In this document: positions 43,362-53,125 of the stretch, one piece after another
How positions within the stretch are numbered: position 1 is the first letter of the stretch
Layout: each line of letters opens with the position of its first letter
NCBI GenBank assembly: GCA_902488835.1
Contig: CABTXQ010000001.1
Span: 21,117-85,116 of the forward strand
Direction of reading: 5' to 3'
Source of the DNA: an uncultured Ileibacterium sp.
Lineage (GTDB): Bacteria > Bacillota > Clostridia > Peptostreptococcales > Anaerovoracaceae
DNA length: 64,000 bases
Translations under genes and position numbers: made by a program
Notes under the pieces: generated by a model
What the model was told of the DNA's origin: nothing
Databases searched by the model: none
What the model saw: only the letters and a program-made list of their open reading frames with translations

Positions 43362-45380
43362 ATGAACAGTTTCATTATTCCTATTGTTGCACTTGTAGGA
43401 CTGCTTGTGGCATTTGCACTTGCATCATTTGTTACTAAACAAAATCAAGGCAACGAAAGAATGAAAGAAATTGCAAGTTACATAAGAGAAGGTGCTTTTG
43501 CTTTTCTAAAGAGAGAGTATAGAGTTATGGTAATCGTTATTGCTGCACTTTTCCTTATTATCGGGCTTGCAATTAACTGGACTTCTGCAATTCTTTATGT
43601 TATTGGAGCATTGCTTTCAGTTCTCGCCGGATTCTTTGGAATGAGTGTAGCTACTAAGGGTAATGTAAGAACCGCTAATGCCGCACTTGAATCCGGTATG
43701 CCACTTGCACTTAAAGTTGCATTTAGAAGTGGTGCAGTAATGGGTCTTTGCGTTGCAAGCCTTGGACTTCTTGGGCTTGGCGTAGTATTTGTCATTCTAG
43801 ACCTTGCTACAATAATGCAGTGCATAACCAGTTTCGGCCTGGGAGCATCTTCGATGGCTCTCTTTGGAAGAGTTGGAGGCGGTATATATACAAAGGCTGC
43901 CGATGTAGGTGCAGATCTTGTAGGTAAGGTTGAAGCAGGAATTCCAGAAGATGACCCTCGTAACCCTGCTGTAATTGCTGACAATGTAGGTGATAACGTA
44001 GGTGATGTTGCGGGAATGGGTTCAGATTTGTTTGAGTCATATGTAGGTTCCATTATTTCGTCAATCACGCTTGCCGCTGTAGCAGTAAATGAATCTGATG
44101 TCACATCAACATTTACTAAAGGTACAGCAGCATTATTCCCACTGTTAATAGCAGCAGTTGGAATAATTGCATCAATAATTGGAATCTTGTGCGTTAGAGG
44201 ATCTGAAAATACTAACCCTGCAAAATCACTAAATATGGGTACATATATAGGTGGAGTTATAGTTATAGTTTGTTCGATTTTTCTTAGCAAGAATATGCTT
44301 GGTTCATACCGATATTCATACGCAATTATAGCTGGTCTTGCTGTTGGAATACTGATTGGTACTCTTACTGAGGTGTATACTTCAGATTCTTACAAGCCTG
44401 TAAAAATGATAGCTGAAGAATCAGAAACAGGAGCTGCAACTACAATTATAAGCGGACTTTCTGTAGGAATGAAATCAACAGTATGGCCTATTCTTCTGAT
44501 ATGTATAGGAATTGTTATTTCGTATAAATTCGCTGGATTGTACGGCATTGCTCTTGCAGCAGTTGGAATGCTATCTAATACAGGAATGACAGTTGCTGTA
44601 GATGCTTATGGTCCTGTATCCGATAATGCAGGAGGGATTGCTGAAATGAGTGAGCTTCCTGAAGAAGTTAGGAATATCACTGATACACTTGATTCCGTAG
44701 GTAATACAACTGCTGCAATAGGTAAAGGCTTTGCAATTGGTTCAGCAGCACTTACTGCACTTGCTTTATTTGCTGCTTTTGCTACAACTGCAAAATTGAC
44801 TCAGATAAGTTTGCTAAATCCTATTGTAATTGTTGGTTTATTTATCGGTGCAATGCTTCCTTTCTTATTCTCGGCTCTTACAATGAGCTCTGTTGGTAAG
44901 GCTGCAAATCAGATGATTCAGGAAGTAAGAAGACAGTTTAGAGAAAAGCCAGGAATCCTAGAGGGGACTGATAAGCCTGAATATACAACATGCGTCGGAA
45001 TCTCAACAGATGCAGCACTAAAAGAAATGATTGCTCCTGGATTACTTGCAATTATTGCACCATTGCTTGTTGGTATTCTATTTGGTGTTGAGGCTCTTGG
45101 AGGTATGCTTGCCGGTTCTCTTGGATCAGGTGTTCTACTTGCAATCATGATGTCCAATGCTGGTGGTGCATGGGATAATGCAAAGAAATATATTGAAGGC
45201 GGCACTCACGGTGGAAAGGGAAGCGAGGCACATAAGGCTGCTGTAGTCGGAGATACGGTAGGTGATCCATTTAAAGATACTTCGGGTCCATCAATTAATA
45301 TTTTGATTAAGTTGATGACAATTGTATCACTTGTATTTGCACCTGTATTTGCTTCGATAGGAGGAGTACTGTTCAAGTAA
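43362..45380 (+). CDS. hppA: Membrane-bound ion-translocating pyrophosphatase
   Basis: This 672-residue integral membrane pump has about 16 helices. The pyrophosphate site appears as [20 protein letters not shown] and [20 protein letters not shown], with a C-terminal acidic site near [15 protein letters not shown]. The segment [16 protein letters not shown] carries Ala where K+-independent enzymes carry Lys, so it is predicted to be K+-dependent. Such clostridial enzymes pump Na+, H+ or both; the ion cannot be fixed by eye. It lets the cell recover energy from biosynthetic PPi. AAGGAGG precedes the ATG. Confidence 0.97.
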   Translation: MNSFIIPIVALVGLLVAFALASFVTKQNQGNERMKEIASYIREGAFAFLKREYRVMVIVIAALFLIIGLAINWTSAILYVIGALLSVLAGFFGMSVATKGNVRTANAALESGMPLALKVAFRSGAVMGLCVASLGLLGLGVVFVILDLATIMQCITSFGLGASSMALFGRVGGGIYTKAADVGADLVGKVEAGIPEDDPRNPAVIADNVGDNVGDVAGMGSDLFESYVGSIISSITLAAVAVNESDVTSTFTKGTAALFPLLIAAVGIIASIIGILCVRGSENTNPAKSLNMGTYIGGVIVIVCSIFLSKNMLGSYRYSYAIIAGLAVGILIGTLTEVYTSDSYKPVKMIAEESETGAATTIISGLSVGMKSTVWPILLICIGIVISYKFAGLYGIALAAVGMLSNTGMTVAVDAYGPVSDNAGGIAEMSELPEEVRNITDTLDSVGNTTAAIGKGFAIGSAALTALALFAAFATTAKLTQISLLNPIVIVGLFIGAMLPFLFSALTMSSVGKAANQMIQEVRRQFREKPGILEGTDKPEYTTCVGISTDAALKEMIAPGLLAIIAPLLVGILFGVEALGGMLAGSLGSGVLLAIMMSNAGGAWDNAKKYIEGGTHGGKGSEAHKAAVVGDTVGDPFKDTSGPSINILIKLMTIVSLVFAPVFASIGGVLFK

Positions 45381-45400
45381 TTTTATGCTTTAGTATTTAA

Positions 45401-45430
45401 AGGATGTCGGTTTATCCGACATCCTTTTTA
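45401..45430 (+). terminator. Intrinsic terminator of hppA
   Basis: A perfect 10-bp stem (45401-45410 with 45416-45425), a 5-nt loop and a TTTTTA tail. Confidence 0.92.
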
Positions 45431-45431
45431 G

Positions 45432-45460
45432 TTGAGTTTTTGCCTATATCGTGATATTAT
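45432..45460 (+). promoter_or_regulatory. Promoter of pheST
   Basis: TTGAGT (45432-45437), 17-bp spacer, TATTAT (45455-45460). The predicted leader is about 35 bases, which leaves no room for a T-box. Confidence 0.75.
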
Positions 45461-45501
45461 TTTTTATCAAAGAATTGAATTATTCCAAGGGGGAATGAAA
45501 T

Positions 45502-46539
45502 ATGTCAATAAGCATTGATAAAATACGAGAAGAAGGAATTAAAAAAATTGATGATGCTGGTGATCTAGTTATACTCTTAGAAGTAAGAAAAGAGCTTACA
45601 GGCAAAAAAAGTGTTATTAGTGACATGCTTAAAATGTTAAAAGACTTATCTCCTGATGAGCGTAAATCATTTGGCAAGAAGACAAATGATTTGAAAAAAT
45701 TTTTTATTGAAAAAATTGAAGAAAAAAAGAATGAATTAATATCAACAAAAGAAGCTGTAGATAAGGATTTTGACGTAAGTTTACCTGGTAATCCAGTAAT
45801 GGGAGGAGCACTTCATCCTATAACTCAAATGAAATATGATTTAAATGATGCTTTTAGATCTTTAGGCTTTAGAATTTTTAACGAGGATGATATTTCCAGC
45901 GAAAAATTTGCTTTTGACAAATTGAACTTTCCACCAAACCATCCTGCAAGGGCTAATATGGATACCTACTGGATAGAAGGTACAGCGAATATTAGAGGAA
46001 CAGACAGACTTTGTTTAAGGCCACATCTAACGGGTGCTAGTGTAAGATATTTGCTTAAATATGGTGCACCAGCTCGTTTTGTATATCCTGGTAGGGTATT
46101 TAGAAATGAGGCTACTGATGCAAGGCATGAAAGAGCATTTTTTCAATATGAGGCTCTTGTCGTAGATAAAGACCTTAGTTTTACAAGCGGAAAAGTAATG
46201 ATTGATACAATCTTGGAGAAAGTTTTTGGTAGAAAGGTCAATACGAGAATGAGAGAAGGCTTCTTCCCATTTACTGAACCGGGATATGAGATTGATATGG
46301 AATGCCTAGTTTGTGGCGGTAAAGGCTGCAAAGTATGTAATAGAAGAGGATGGATTGAAGTAATGCCTGGTGGAGTGATACATCCAAACGTTCTAAAATC
46401 AGCAAACCTTGATCCAGACATTTGGAGTGGCTTTTATATAAATATTGGATTGGATAGACTTGTTATGATGAGATATGGTGTTGACGATGTAAGACTTTTT
46501 CACAGCACAGATCTTAGATTCTTGAAACAATTTAAGTAA
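45502..46539 (+). CDS. pheS: Phenylalanyl-tRNA synthetase alpha subunit
   Basis: The 345-residue class II catalytic subunit has an N-terminal coiled coil (about 1-85), the HPITQM substrate segment, motif 2 around FRNEATDARHERAFFQYE, and motif 3 in GFYINIGLDRLVMMRYGVDD. It pairs with PheT in an alpha2beta2 enzyme charging tRNA-Phe. A four-cysteine CxxC-type knuckle (CLVCGGKGCKVCNRRG) sits near residue 273. AAGGGGG precedes the ATG and 12 bases separate it from pheT. Confidence 0.97.
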   Translation: MSISIDKIREEGIKKIDDAGDLVILLEVRKELTGKKSVISDMLKMLKDLSPDERKSFGKKTNDLKKFFIEKIEEKKNELISTKEAVDKDFDVSLPGNPVMGGALHPITQMKYDLNDAFRSLGFRIFNEDDISSEKFAFDKLNFPPNHPARANMDTYWIEGTANIRGTDRLCLRPHLTGASVRYLLKYGAPARFVYPGRVFRNEATDARHERAFFQYEALVVDKDLSFTSGKVMIDTILEKVFGRKVNTRMREGFFPFTEPGYEIDMECLVCGGKGCKVCNRRGWIEVMPGGVIHPNVLKSANLDPDIWSGFYINIGLDRLVMMRYGVDDVRLFHSTDLRFLKQFK

Positions 46540-46551
46540 TAGGAGGGCAAA

Positions 46552-49062
46552 ATGAACGTTTCACTAAATTGGATAAGAAAATATGTTGATTTGCCTGATA
46601 GTATTACCGAAGAGCAGATAGCTTACGATCTAACAATGAGAACGGTTGAGGTTGAGGATCAGATAAAAACATCTTCTAAATTTGATAATATTGTAGTTGG
46701 TAAAATAGTAGAAATTCATGCACATCCGAATGCAGATAAACTTAAGATATGCATGGTTGATTGCGGTTTTAAAGAATTAAAACAAATTGTTTGTGGTGGA
46801 ATTAATCTATATCCTGGTCAGTTTGTTGCAGTTTCACTACCTGGTTCTAAGGTAGTCTGGCATGGCAGCGGGGAACCTGTACTTATTAAAGAAAGTAAAC
46901 TAAGAGGAGAAAAAAGCTTTGGTATGATTTGTGCCTCTGAAGAGATATATCTAGGTGATTTATTTCCGGATATCTCCAAAAACATCATGGATTTAGGTAA
47001 AATTGATAATATTAATATGGATTTACTTATACCAGGTGAAAATATTTCAAATGTACTTGGCCTAAATGACAAGATTCTTGATATTGATAATAAAAGCTTG
47101 ACAAATAGACCTGATTTATGGGGACATTATGGAATTGCACGTGAGATTGCAGCAATATATAAGCTTGATCTTAAGGATGTCTACGAAGGGCTTAAGTTTG
47201 ATGATGAATTTAAAAATCTTCCTGAATACAAGGTATCCATTGAAGATGAGGAAAAATGTAAAAGATATATTGCGCTTAAGATAGAAGATGTCTATGTTAA
47301 AGATTCGCCAGTCTGGATGAAGGTAGCATTAGAAAATGCAGGAATAAATCCAAAGAATGCAATTGTAGATATTACAAATTATGTAATGCTTGCGACAGGA
47401 CAGCCTACACATGCATTTGACGCCTTACATGTTAAAGGTGATGAAATTATTGTAAGAAATGCATACCAAGGAGAAAAAATTCTACTCTTGGATGACGAAG
47501 AACTTGATCTAACAACTGATGATCTTGTAATTGCCAATAAGACCGAATCAATGGGGCTTGCCGGTATACGTGGCGGCAAGGAGGATTCTATTTTAGAAAA
47601 TACTAAGAAAGTTGTACTTGAGGTAGCTAATTTTACCCCTAACACGATTAGAAAGACTGAACAAAGGTTTGGAGAAAAAACTGATGCGGGAATAAGATTT
47701 GAGAAGGGAATAGATACAGAAAGAGCAGATATCGCTTTAAATCTTTCTATTGCCTTATTTAAGAAGATTTATCCTGGATGCAGACTGACAGCATATGGAG
47801 ACGAAACAAAGGGTACAACACCGAATGCAGTAATCGATATTTCACAAGATTTTCTTGACAGAAGAATTGGAACATCTCTAAGTGAAGATTTAATCGTTGA
47901 AACACTTGATAGATTAGGATATGAAGTTGAAATTAGAAAAGTTGGTGCAAAAAAGATTGATCTTTCAATACGAAAGGATTCAAACGGAGTACCTTTAAAT
48001 GATAAATACTACCATGTTACAGCACCTACATGGAGATCAACTGGCGATGTATCTATTAGAGATGATATACTGGGAGATCTTGTAAGATTGATTGGATATG
48101 AGAACTTTGAAAGCTCTCCTCTTACAGTTGATTTTCATAGTGCTGTTAAACAACCATTTGAGGAGCTTTGTAGGAGGATCAAAGAATATCTTTCATTTAG
48201 GTGCAATTATTATGAGATTTTTACTTATCCTTGGATAAATGATAAGTATATTACTGCTAGCAAAATTGATACGAATAAATTGATTAAGTTAACAACTCCT
48301 CCGTCTCCAAATGAAGCATGTTTACGTTCCTCCCTAGTTCCTGGTATGTTAGAGGCTGTAGGAAAAAATCTAAGATATTTTGATGAGTTTAATTTATACG
48401 AAATGGCAGAGGTTTTTCATATTGGAGAATACAGACCTAGCTCTGATGATGAGATTTTACCTATCCAAAAAATGATGCTTTCAGGCGTTAGTGTTTCAAA
48501 TTCTAATGAAAAAGCATTCTATGATATTAAGGGGGTCCTTGAATTTATGCCAAAATATTGCCATATGGAGGGATTTACTTTTGATATGCATATTAAACCA
48601 ACTTGGGCGGATGAAAACGCATATTTAAATATAATCTGCAATGGCGATATCGTAGGCAATATGGGCATTTTGTCTTTTAAAACACTACATGATTCAGGAA
48701 TATCAGGTGCTTCAGTAGCAATATTTGAAATTGATATGTCAAAACTTGTTCCATTTACATCAAGAACGAATGAATATAGTAAACTACCGATTTTCCCACA
48801 GGTAGAAGAAGACCTGTCAATATTGGTTGATGAAGATGTAACATGGAAAGATATTTATTCATCAATTTCTAATAAATGTAATGAAGTTAAATTCAAGGAA
48901 ATCTATCGTGGAGAGCAGATTCCAAGTGGTAAAAAATCTGTTATGCTTTCAATAATGATAGGATCTGATAAAGGTACGCTAAATTCAAAACAAATAGACA
49001 AAAAAATGAAGACAATTATTAATTCACTTATAAAGTCATGTGGTGCTGAACTGAGAGGTTGA
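46552..49062 (+). CDS. pheT: Phenylalanyl-tRNA synthetase beta subunit
   Basis: This 836-residue subunit has an N-terminal tRNA-binding (EMAP-like) domain (about 40-160; VVGKIVEIHAHPNADKLKIC), the B3/B4 editing domain (about 220-385; DITNYVMLATGQPTHAFD), B5, a degenerate class II-like core, and the C-terminal ferredoxin-fold anticodon-binding domain (about 740-835; FPQVEEDLSILV). It hydrolyses mischarged Tyr-tRNA-Phe. Length is near the family maximum without obvious extra domains. It abuts pfkA with a 3-base gap. Confidence 0.97.
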   Translation: MNVSLNWIRKYVDLPDSITEEQIAYDLTMRTVEVEDQIKTSSKFDNIVVGKIVEIHAHPNADKLKICMVDCGFKELKQIVCGGINLYPGQFVAVSLPGSKVVWHGSGEPVLIKESKLRGEKSFGMICASEEIYLGDLFPDISKNIMDLGKIDNINMDLLIPGENISNVLGLNDKILDIDNKSLTNRPDLWGHYGIAREIAAIYKLDLKDVYEGLKFDDEFKNLPEYKVSIEDEEKCKRYIALKIEDVYVKDSPVWMKVALENAGINPKNAIVDITNYVMLATGQPTHAFDALHVKGDEIIVRNAYQGEKILLLDDEELDLTTDDLVIANKTESMGLAGIRGGKEDSILENTKKVVLEVANFTPNTIRKTEQRFGEKTDAGIRFEKGIDTERADIALNLSIALFKKIYPGCRLTAYGDETKGTTPNAVIDISQDFLDRRIGTSLSEDLIVETLDRLGYEVEIRKVGAKKIDLSIRKDSNGVPLNDKYYHVTAPTWRSTGDVSIRDDILGDLVRLIGYENFESSPLTVDFHSAVKQPFEELCRRIKEYLSFRCNYYEIFTYPWINDKYITASKIDTNKLIKLTTPPSPNEACLRSSLVPGMLEAVGKNLRYFDEFNLYEMAEVFHIGEYRPSSDDEILPIQKMMLSGVSVSNSNEKAFYDIKGVLEFMPKYCHMEGFTFDMHIKPTWADENAYLNIICNGDIVGNMGILSFKTLHDSGISGASVAIFEIDMSKLVPFTSRTNEYSKLPIFPQVEEDLSILVDEDVTWKDIYSSISNKCNEVKFKEIYRGEQIPSGKKSVMLSIMIGSDKGTLNSKQIDKKMKTIINSLIKSCGAELRG

Positions 49063-49065
49063 TAG

Positions 49066-50034
49066 ATGGATATAGGAAGAATAGGCATTTTGACAAGTGG
49101 TGGAGATGCTCCAGGTATGAATGCCGCAGTAAGAGCTCTAGTCAGATATGGAATAGAAGCGGGTATTGAGGTTTATGGCATCTACAAAGGTTATGAAGGA
49201 CTTATTAATGGATATATCAATGAAATGAACAGGAGATCTGTTTCAGATATTCTACAAAGGGGAGGTACAATTCTAAAAACTGCAAGGAGCGAAGAATTCA
49301 AGACAGAAGAGGGTATAAAAAAGGCAATTGATAAAGCGAAGATATTTGGGCTTGATCTGATTGTTGTTATAGGTGGTAATGGATCCTTTAAGGGAGCTGA
49401 AGCGCTTAGTGAAAATGGTGTACCAGTGATGTGTATTCCTTGCACAATCGACAATGACCTTGCATATACGGAAGAAACAATTGGGTTTGACACAGCAATA
49501 AATACTGTTTTGGAAGCTATAACAAGGATTAGAGATACATCATCTGCACATGAAAGAACAACAGTAATAGAAGTTATGGGTAGAGAATGTGGAGATCTTG
49601 CACTTTATTCCGGCCTTGCAGGGGGAGCAGAGGTTGTACTTCTTCCAGAGCTAATCGTTGATATGGAATATGTATGTAGAAAGGTTATGCAGGGTGTTAA
49701 CAGCGGTAAACAACATAGCATTATTGTTAAGGCTGAAGGTTACCCTATGAGCATAAATGACATAGTTTATGAAGTGTCTGAACGAACTGGAAGATCAGTT
49801 AAACCAGTGGTTTTATCCTATCTTCAAAGGGGAGGGTCCCCTTCACTTAGAGATCGACTCCTTGCAACACAGTGTGCAGATGTTGTTATTAATTTAATAA
49901 AAATGGGAGAGTATGACAGGGCAGCAGGTATAATAAATGGAAAGGTAACGGATATAAGTCTAGTTAAGGCACTTGAGTCAAAAAGAACATTCAATGAAAG
50001 TATGTATCACTCTATTGATATTCTAAGCAAATAA
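49066..50034 (+). CDS. pfkA: 6-phosphofructokinase
   Basis: The 322-residue enzyme follows bacterial ATP-type PFK: LTSGGDAPGMNAAVRA (9-24), the catalytic TIDND (127-131, Asp129), MGRECGDLAL and the C-terminal LSYLQRGGSPSLRDR. Two usually invariant positions differ. GGDGS is GGNGS (103-107), so the Mg-ATP-binding Asp becomes Asn105, and PGTIDND is PCTIDND with Cys126. Gly106 is retained, which speaks for ATP rather than PPi as donor. It commits fructose-6-phosphate to glycolysis and is next to pheT. Confidence 0.92.
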   Translation: MDIGRIGILTSGGDAPGMNAAVRALVRYGIEAGIEVYGIYKGYEGLINGYINEMNRRSVSDILQRGGTILKTARSEEFKTEEGIKKAIDKAKIFGLDLIVVIGGNGSFKGAEALSENGVPVMCIPCTIDNDLAYTEETIGFDTAINTVLEAITRIRDTSSAHERTTVIEVMGRECGDLALYSGLAGGAEVVLLPELIVDMEYVCRKVMQGVNSGKQHSIIVKAEGYPMSINDIVYEVSERTGRSVKPVVLSYLQRGGSPSLRDRLLATQCADVVINLIKMGEYDRAAGIINGKVTDISLVKALESKRTFNESMYHSIDILSK

Positions 50035-50057
50035 ATTTAATTACACAAATAAAATTC

Positions 50058-50085
50058 TTGTATTTTTAATATCACATGATATAAT
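50058..50085 (+). promoter_or_regulatory. Promoter of the 79-residue ORF
   Basis: TTGTAT (50058-50063), 16-bp spacer, TATAAT (50080-50085) preceded by TGA (extended -10). It gives a leader of about 50 bases. Confidence 0.8.
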
Positions 50086-50143
50086 TCTAATGATAAAAGT
50101 TAGTTTATATATTAAAGGATTTCAGTGCACGGGAGGTTGAACA

Positions 50144-50383
50144 ATGATTTTTTATTATAAGGCAAATAATAAAGTAACTAAGCCTCAAGAGAAGTATGTC
50201 CCGGGCATGGGCATGTGTTGGGAGTTTACTATGCTTCCATTCAAGGATAAGGAAGAGGAAAAATTATACAAGGAGACTCTTGCTGAGTTTGAGAAAATTC
50301 ATGGCCCAATTGAAACGGATAGAGAACTTAAGATTTTCTATGACTATACAGTATTAAAGGGGTTAATCCCTAGAGGTAAGTAA
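50144..50383 (+). CDS. Small hypothetical protein (79 aa)
   Basis: I do not recognise this protein. It is a soluble-looking 79-residue product with no membrane helix or signal peptide, a Pro/Gly/Met-rich segment (KYVPGMGMCWEF, about 17-28), a charged helix rich in Lys and Glu (about 33-50) and a short basic end. It has its own strong promoter, a GGGAGG SD and a terminator, so it is a monocistronic, probably well-expressed gene. Coding is supported by these signals. The single Cys (25) is the only reactive residue seen. Confidence 0.78.
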   Translation: MIFYYKANNKVTKPQEKYVPGMGMCWEFTMLPFKDKEEEKLYKETLAEFEKIHGPIETDRELKIFYDYTVLKGLIPRGK

Positions 50384-50397
50384 ATAAAGATAAGAAG

Positions 50398-50418
50398 CGG
50401 GGGAATCCCCGTTTTTTT
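50398..50418 (+). terminator. Intrinsic terminator of the 79-residue ORF
   Basis: CGGGG (50398-50402), GAAT loop, CCCCG (50407-50411), then seven T. It ends 17 bases before the convergent thiN stop. Confidence 0.9.
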
Positions 50419-50435
50419 ATATGAAAAAGCATTTA

Positions 50436-51128
50436 TCAATCCGTTGACCTTATAATTAATAAATCACCCTTTTGCAATGATATCATTGCAAAATTAGAAT
50501 CTTCTGCAATTTCATTACTTATGCCAAGTGACCCAAGTCTCTTCATATTGTAATCATTCAGATTATACTTTGCTCCTTTTATAGTTAAACCTTTCACATC
50601 ATAAGTATATGGTATAACGCTGAAGTACTTATAGTATTTTGATTTCATAATTGATATCGAATTTATTATTTCCGATGATATAAACCATGCAGAATTCTTC
50701 ATATCAATCAGCCTTATTTGAACTCTCTTATCCGAGTATTTCCTCATTGTATTAATTGCTCCAATTGTATGGTCCAATCTACCGCCTATTCCACCAAGTA
50801 TTGATATATTTAATTTATCTATAGGAAATCGAGATATAGCCTCTTCAATAGCGGCTTCTATGTCAGTAAAATTTTTCTTTGCAGGATAAGTGACGTATTC
50901 GCAGTCAAACAGTTTGTAGTTTTTTATATTATTAGGGTCATCATTATCCATATTTATAATATTTGTCGAATCAAAGTCGCCTACACATAAATTTGGCTTT
51001 ATGTCATATTTCGCTGCAATAAGTTGTCCCGCATCCGCACATATAATAAATTCTGATTTATTGGCCAGTTTTAGAGCAAATTGTTTGTCTGAATTTTCAA
51101 CATAAGATACTATGATTAAAATATTCAT
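50436..51128 (-). CDS. thiN: Thiamine pyrophosphokinase
   Basis: From ATG 51128 the protein has 230 residues. It has the ThiN-type N-domain with ICADAGQLIAAKYDIKPNLCVGDFDS (29-54), where the DS and acidic residues bind metal and ATP, then the DIEAAIE and GGIGGRLDHTIGAIN motifs. It transfers pyrophosphate from ATP to thiamine to make ThDP. An upstream start would add 29 residues unlike the family, and GAGGAC precedes the chosen ATG. No TPP riboswitch is visible upstream. Confidence 0.95.
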   Translation of the reverse strand: MNILIIVSYVENSDKQFALKLANKSEFIICADAGQLIAAKYDIKPNLCVGDFDSTNIINMDNDDPNNIKNYKLFDCEYVTYPAKKNFTDIEAAIEEAISRFPIDKLNISILGGIGGRLDHTIGAINTMRKYSDKRVQIRLIDMKNSAWFISSEIINSISIMKSKYYKYFSVIPYTYDVKGLTIKGAKYNLNDYNMKRLGSLGISNEIAEDSNFAMISLQKGDLLIIRSTD

Positions 51129-51166
51129 TTTACAGTCCTCATTAATTTGATATATAATCACTACGG

Positions 51167-51195
51167 TTGAATTATATTTTATCTTATTATAGAAT
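51167..51195 (+). promoter_or_regulatory. Candidate promoter of the DUF975 gene
   Basis: TTGAAT (51167-51172), 17-bp spacer, TAGAAT (51190-51195). It overlaps the thiN promoter on the other strand. Confidence 0.5.
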
Positions 51196-51204
51196 ATATT
51201 CCAA
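51176..51204 (-). promoter_or_regulatory. Candidate promoter of thiN
   Basis: On the minus strand TTGGAA (51204-51199), 17-bp spacer, TAAAAT (51181-51176). The two divergent promoters interleave, so they may compete. Confidence 0.5.
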
Positions 51205-51234
51205 TGTTTGATCATTAAGAAAGGTTAGCTTTTT

Positions 51235-52215
51235 ATGAAAAATCATATTGTAAATGAATCACCTAGAGAAATTAAATTAAATCTTGCAAGACGTACATCG
51301 GGTACTGTTATGAAGTACGTATGGGGAATAATAATTTATTTTGTTTTTACTGATTGGGTATCGTCAGTTCTTGCATATTTTTTCCCGGTAAATAATATAG
51401 ATTTATTAATTCATTTATATAAAAAATTAAATATTGATACAACATATCTTTCGGAAATTGAGGGAAGATTTCCTGAAATGGCTGCTGCTTCACTGATATA
51501 TATGGCTATTATAGGTGGAATAATTCTCCTTGGAAGATGCATTTTTACACTAAATTATTTGAGAGATCTTGAAATTGAGTATCCAAAGATTCTAAGTGGA
51601 TTCAAATTTTCTCTGAAGGCAATTCTTCTCAACATAATTGTAGCGATTTTTGTTACTCTATGGTCTATGCTTTTCGTAGTTCCAGGGATAATTGCTTTTT
51701 ATAGTTATAGACAAGCTTTTTATATTTTGGCTGATGATCCAACCAAGTCACCACTTCAATGTATAAAAGAGAGCAAGCTAATGATGACGGGTAACAAGAT
51801 AAATCTCTTTAAGTTAGACTTGAGTTATTTGCTCTTGATTATAATATTTTCAGTTCCGTCATTAGTTGCTAGTAGTGTGATAGATATTACAACATTATAT
51901 GGACTTATGACATATCTTATCTTATCAATCCCTAAGTATATAGGATATTCATCGGCTTTCCTAGGGCAGGGTGAATTCTATATTCTTCTAAATGAAGGAG
52001 TATATAAAAAAGGTAATTTGAATGTATACGATATAGAAGATAATAACGATGTAGTACTTGCAAACAATATGATGAAAATAGAGGACCTTCGTAAGGTAGC
52101 AATGACTTTAGGAATAGAGATATATGATAGTTATACTGTTGATGATTTAGTGAATCTCATTAATAATGAGATGATAAGGGCGTCAAGAAGTGACGTTAAG
52201 TCTCGTGATGAGTGA
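51235..52215 (+). CDS. DUF975 family membrane protein
   Basis: The 326-residue product has about six hydrophobic segments between residues 28 and 250, with the DUF975 marks LLGRCIFTLNYLRDL, LWSMLFVVPGIIAFYSYRQAFYILADDP and ALQCIKES-like SPLQCIKESKLMM. The C-terminal 55 residues are polar and end in a short helical element (EDLRKVAMTLGIEIYDSYTVDDLVNLI) resembling a SAP-type motif. The function of the family is not known. Its 3' end overlaps the convergent rluA-type gene by 33 bases. Confidence 0.86.
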   Translation: MKNHIVNESPREIKLNLARRTSGTVMKYVWGIIIYFVFTDWVSSVLAYFFPVNNIDLLIHLYKKLNIDTTYLSEIEGRFPEMAAASLIYMAIIGGIILLGRCIFTLNYLRDLEIEYPKILSGFKFSLKAILLNIIVAIFVTLWSMLFVVPGIIAFYSYRQAFYILADDPTKSPLQCIKESKLMMTGNKINLFKLDLSYLLLIIIFSVPSLVASSVIDITTLYGLMTYLILSIPKYIGYSSAFLGQGEFYILLNEGVYKKGNLNVYDIEDNNDVVLANNMMKIEDLRKVAMTLGIEIYDSYTVDDLVNLINNEMIRASRSDVKSRDE

Positions 52216-53115
52216 CTGGAAATCTTCAGGAATAGATGCGAATAGTCGTAACTTTTCTTTGCTTTCTGGATGAATAAGCTCTACATAATGAGAATGGAGT
52301 GCTTGACGCGATATCATACCCATATTATCTCCACCATAGAGTGTGTCTCCAATTATTGGGTGGTTCATGTATGACATATGAATGCGAATCTGATGAGTCC
52401 TTCCTGTATGAAGGGATAGCTCAACAAGAGTTGCATCACAATTAAAAGATGAAATTTTATTACCCTTAAATATTTTTAAGACTTTTACGTCGGTTAATGC
52501 AGTTTTTCCTCCGTCTTCTAATGCAAGCACTGAACGCTTAGGTGAATCTGGATCAGGCCTTCCGACAGGAAGGTCTATAGTAAAAAATTCTTTCTCAATA
52601 ATACCTTGCACTATTGCAAGATATTTTTTTGTTACCATGTCACCAGACATCTGTTTTGAAACTTCATTTTGTATGTTTGAATTTTTAGCAACAATTACTA
52701 TACCACTGGTATCCATGTCAAGACGATTACAGAATCTAATCTTAAAATTCTGATTTGTCTCATTGATGTAGTAAACTATTCCATTTGCTAGGGTGTTATT
52801 CGGGTGACCTTTTGTCGGATGTACTGTAATTCCCGGTTGCTTATTAATTATTAGGAAATCATCATCTTCATAAACAATGTCAAGCTTAATATTTTCTGCA
52901 GGAAATTCGTTATGCTCGATTGGAAGTCTTATGCTAATCACATCACTAGGGCTTGGCTTTATAAAACCTTTAGTTTTCACTCCATTTAAGTCGACAAGCT
53001 CTTGAAACTTCATCTTAGTTATGAATCTTCTTGAAAATGAAAAGTTGGCTTTCAAGATTTGATTGACCGTCATCCCTTCTTCTTTTTCTGTAACAATATG
53101 TTTGTATTTACTCAT
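52183..53115 (-). CDS. RluA family pseudouridine synthase
   Basis: The 310-residue product has an N-terminal S4 domain (about 14-75; SRRFITKMKFQELVDLNGV) and the catalytic domain with NRLDMDTSGIVIVAK (about 128-142), whose Asp is the nucleophile; most relatives have His where Asn128 stands. Later motifs LHTGRTHQIRIHMSYMNHPIIGD are intact. It isomerises uridines in rRNA, in the RluD-like group of this family, but the exact site cannot be told. It is in a minus-strand run with nadK and pepF. The gap to nadK is 10 bases. Confidence 0.94.
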   Translation of the reverse strand: MSKYKHIVTEKEEGMTVNQILKANFSFSRRFITKMKFQELVDLNGVKTKGFIKPSPSDVISIRLPIEHNEFPAENIKLDIVYEDDDFLIINKQPGITVHPTKGHPNNTLANGIVYYINETNQNFKIRFCNRLDMDTSGIVIVAKNSNIQNEVSKQMSGDMVTKKYLAIVQGIIEKEFFTIDLPVGRPDPDSPKRSVLALEDGGKTALTDVKVLKIFKGNKISSFNCDATLVELSLHTGRTHQIRIHMSYMNHPIIGDTLYGGDNMGMISRQALHSHYVELIHPESKEKLRLFASIPEDFQSLITRLNVTS

Positions 53116-53125
53116 TATCTTATAT

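Noticed and set aside
43595..44290. Long antisense open frame within hppA
   Set aside because: It is a codon-bias shadow of a strongly conserved membrane pump, has no SD or promoter, and its translation is Pro/Thr/Ser-rich without motif.
50436..51234. TPP riboswitch at thiN
   Set aside because: The 106 bases upstream of the start contain none of the conserved THI-box blocks.
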